Positions 63,901-64,000 of a stretch of 64,000 nt of DNA are shown one piece after another. The notes under the pieces were generated by a model. That model saw only the letters and a list, made by a program, of their open reading frames with translations. It was not told the DNA's origin and ran no database searches. This stretch comes from DASRAA01 sp963814165 (lineage in GTDB: Bacteria; Acidobacteriota; Terriglobia; Terriglobales; Acidobacteriaceae), in assembly GCA_963814165.1 (NCBI GenBank), contig CAWFBW010000001.1:1-64000 (forward strand). The letters are read 5' to 3'. The position numbers were made by a program, and so were the translations under genes. Each line of letters starts with the position of its first letter. Within the stretch, counting starts at the first letter, position 1.

Positions 63901-64000
63901 CAATGGTCTGCGCGGTGAGAGTGCCGCCCAATTCGTTGGTAGTCGTGTCAACCTGCGCGAGGGCCTCGCTGGAAACTTCGACTGTGTCGGAGACTTGCCC
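60911..64000 (-). CDS. Oar-like TonB-dependent receptor, 5-prime end outside window
   Basis: At least 1029 codons of a large outer-membrane beta-barrel are present. The upstream end contains the plug (SSEALAQVDTTTNELGGTLTAQTIANIPVNGRDYTKL), with FSMNGSRGRSNNFLLDGTDMND as plug box. The barrel strands show QITDSPGSYG, NGWHGLSLQANYVWGHS, RGNSNFDIRNRFTLNFTYQLP. The end is the aromatic KITF, a typical barrel-assembly signal. The N-terminal carboxypeptidase-regulatory-like repeat expected in this family must lie beyond base 64000. Acidobacteriota encode dozens of such receptors for polysaccharide or oligomer uptake. Ligand unknown. Frame intact. Confidence 0.92.
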   Translation of the reverse strand, partial: GQVSDTVEVSSEALAQVDTTTNELGGTLTAQTIANIPVNGRDYTKLIYLNPGVSGSPDQITDSPGSYGVFSMNGSRGRSNNFLLDGTDMNDGFRNDPAINEAGVFGDPATILPIDAVAELRVLSNYEAEYGRNSGAVVNIVTKSGTNQWHGSALEYYRSGAMGARNYFNIDSQPKNPFTNNQFGGSLGGPVVKDKAFFFVNYEGQRESGAQAGLSCVPDAAAIAAATAEAAANGIPVSQTMLNLLARNPWPTPNIPGASANTDGTCNPPNANAAAANLATSTRFINNIDSFIVKGDYNPNADNNITGRYYYGNSNQSFPFAQLAGGLLPGFNTTTPTTVQLVSLSWVKVVNSAQVNEARLGWNQYQQGFFPEDQSFNPASIGMDTGVTSYNYGLPNISVGSFSVIGATSSVPRQRVDTNWHFIDNYSWQIGRHDFKFGYEFRRTTINLIQNNNFRGKLSFGGDDLNSALAQFLEGNPSGGSQASGYSNRHEAQNSNGLYVQDSFRWTKRLTLNYGVRWDYFGVPSEKNNLFYQLTPANGGTLVQVGGPGGPSSLYNKDFNNFAPRIAVAYDLTGDGSTVIRAGWGMFYDAFSQDIFLAHIPWNCTFCPGPAYTGVGVAAIGFAGLSGNTINAGAPVYGTASPLGSYFGVDPNIRTPYVQNWNLNIQRQITSKIMMQLGYVGSKGTKLFRFRDINQPTQQEITAYDLSQCAANGQTAPNCYIAGFDGPDGVNYNVPRNNFPNFFYVNQEEASANSIYNALQASLRMNGWHGLSLQANYVWGHSIDNASDSEDFIPNAAQPNNSWNTNAERGNSNFDIRNRFTLNFTYQLPKFDGDYSKLKNGWGIDGVLSLQDGQPFNLNYNFQGDYSGSGEGFDRPDVVGPIRYGSTAANFLDLSSFAVPCTFGNTTAISSSGDSNCLAGSRHFGNLGRNSLVGPSFKEFNFSVFKNTQLTERVQLTLRAEFFNLFNHPNFSSPILPNFIADTGVNGIDNVGRGVGSYALTATGDVGIGNPFLGSGGPRGMQVAAKITF

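Noticed and set aside
39..63990. CRISPR array
   Set aside because: No regularly spaced identical repeats found; the dispersed palindromes and intergenic copies lack constant spacers.

Overview
The window reads as two unlike pieces. Bases 1 to about 4,146 carry argC, rpsI and rplM on the minus strand, then a double-zinc-ribbon membrane protein and an SH3-type lipoprotein on the plus strand. From memory, the order rplM-rpsI-argC is typical of Desulfobacterota and related former Deltaproteobacteria. This piece is full of single-base indels and in-frame stops, and it ends at three tandem copies of GGTTAGG. From about 4,171 to the end the content is that of an Acidobacteriota chromosome: winged-helix/TolB-propeller regulator, PEP-CTERM protein, VWFA-related protein, DUF1080 protein, PadR plus permease-prefix pair, and a very large Oar-like TonB receptor. 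I suspect a scaffold chimera, or two populations joined near 4.15 kb.

Layout of the acidobacterial part: (i) 4.2-7.5 kb, a truncated small gene, a PEP-CTERM protein and a sensor-like wHTH propeller protein; (ii) 7.8-13.2 kb, a glycine-cleavage operon gcvT-gcvH-(small coiled-coil)-gcvPA-gcvPB ending in a terminator; (iii) 13.4-19.9 kb, receiver-only regulator, ferredoxin, MerR/TipAS-type regulator with an amber codon, an aconitase/isopropylmalate-dehydratase fusion, inositol monophosphatase, an Hfq-like Sm protein, a Tat-exported PLP enzyme and tRNA-Leu(UAG); (iv) 20.7-29.3 kb, one co-directional respiratory operon holding a caa3-type oxidase and a Rieske/cytochrome b complex, with three c-type cytochrome modules and a CtaG fusion; (v) 29.2-35.8 kb, a TetR regulator divergent from a complete RND efflux system; (vi) 35.9-50.8 kb, mostly ordinary genes (BNR protein plus MoaD-like protein, a large Ig-like lipoprotein, a membrane-anchored H-protein relative, serine hydrolase, DUF1326, kynureninase-like enzyme, LexA, MarR/pirin, methyltransferase); (vii) 50.9-56.7 kb, a mobile-element nest with REP palindromes, an IS3 element inserted into one REP, and a REP-associated tyrosine transposase cut in two by an IS110-type element; (viii) 56.8-64 kb, VWFA protein, DUF1080 protein between two copies of a repeat module, a MITE-like element, a PadR operon and the TonB receptor running off the end.

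The genes fit an aerobic soil heterotroph with a compact quinol-to-oxygen chain, glycine catabolism, multidrug efflux and many surface proteins. Apparent frameshifts are frequent throughout (argC, SH3 lipoprotein, coxC, Rieske, CtaG, efflux adaptor, Ig-like protein, IS110). Several lie at short homopolymers, so sequencing or assembly error explains many of them better than gene decay. The least ordinary structures are the split RAYT/REP nest, a three-copy intergenic repeat built on a GTACCCCCTCCCCC block, the c-type-cytochrome-rich respiratory operon, an Hfq-like protein and the H-protein relative with no lysine at the usual lipoyl position.
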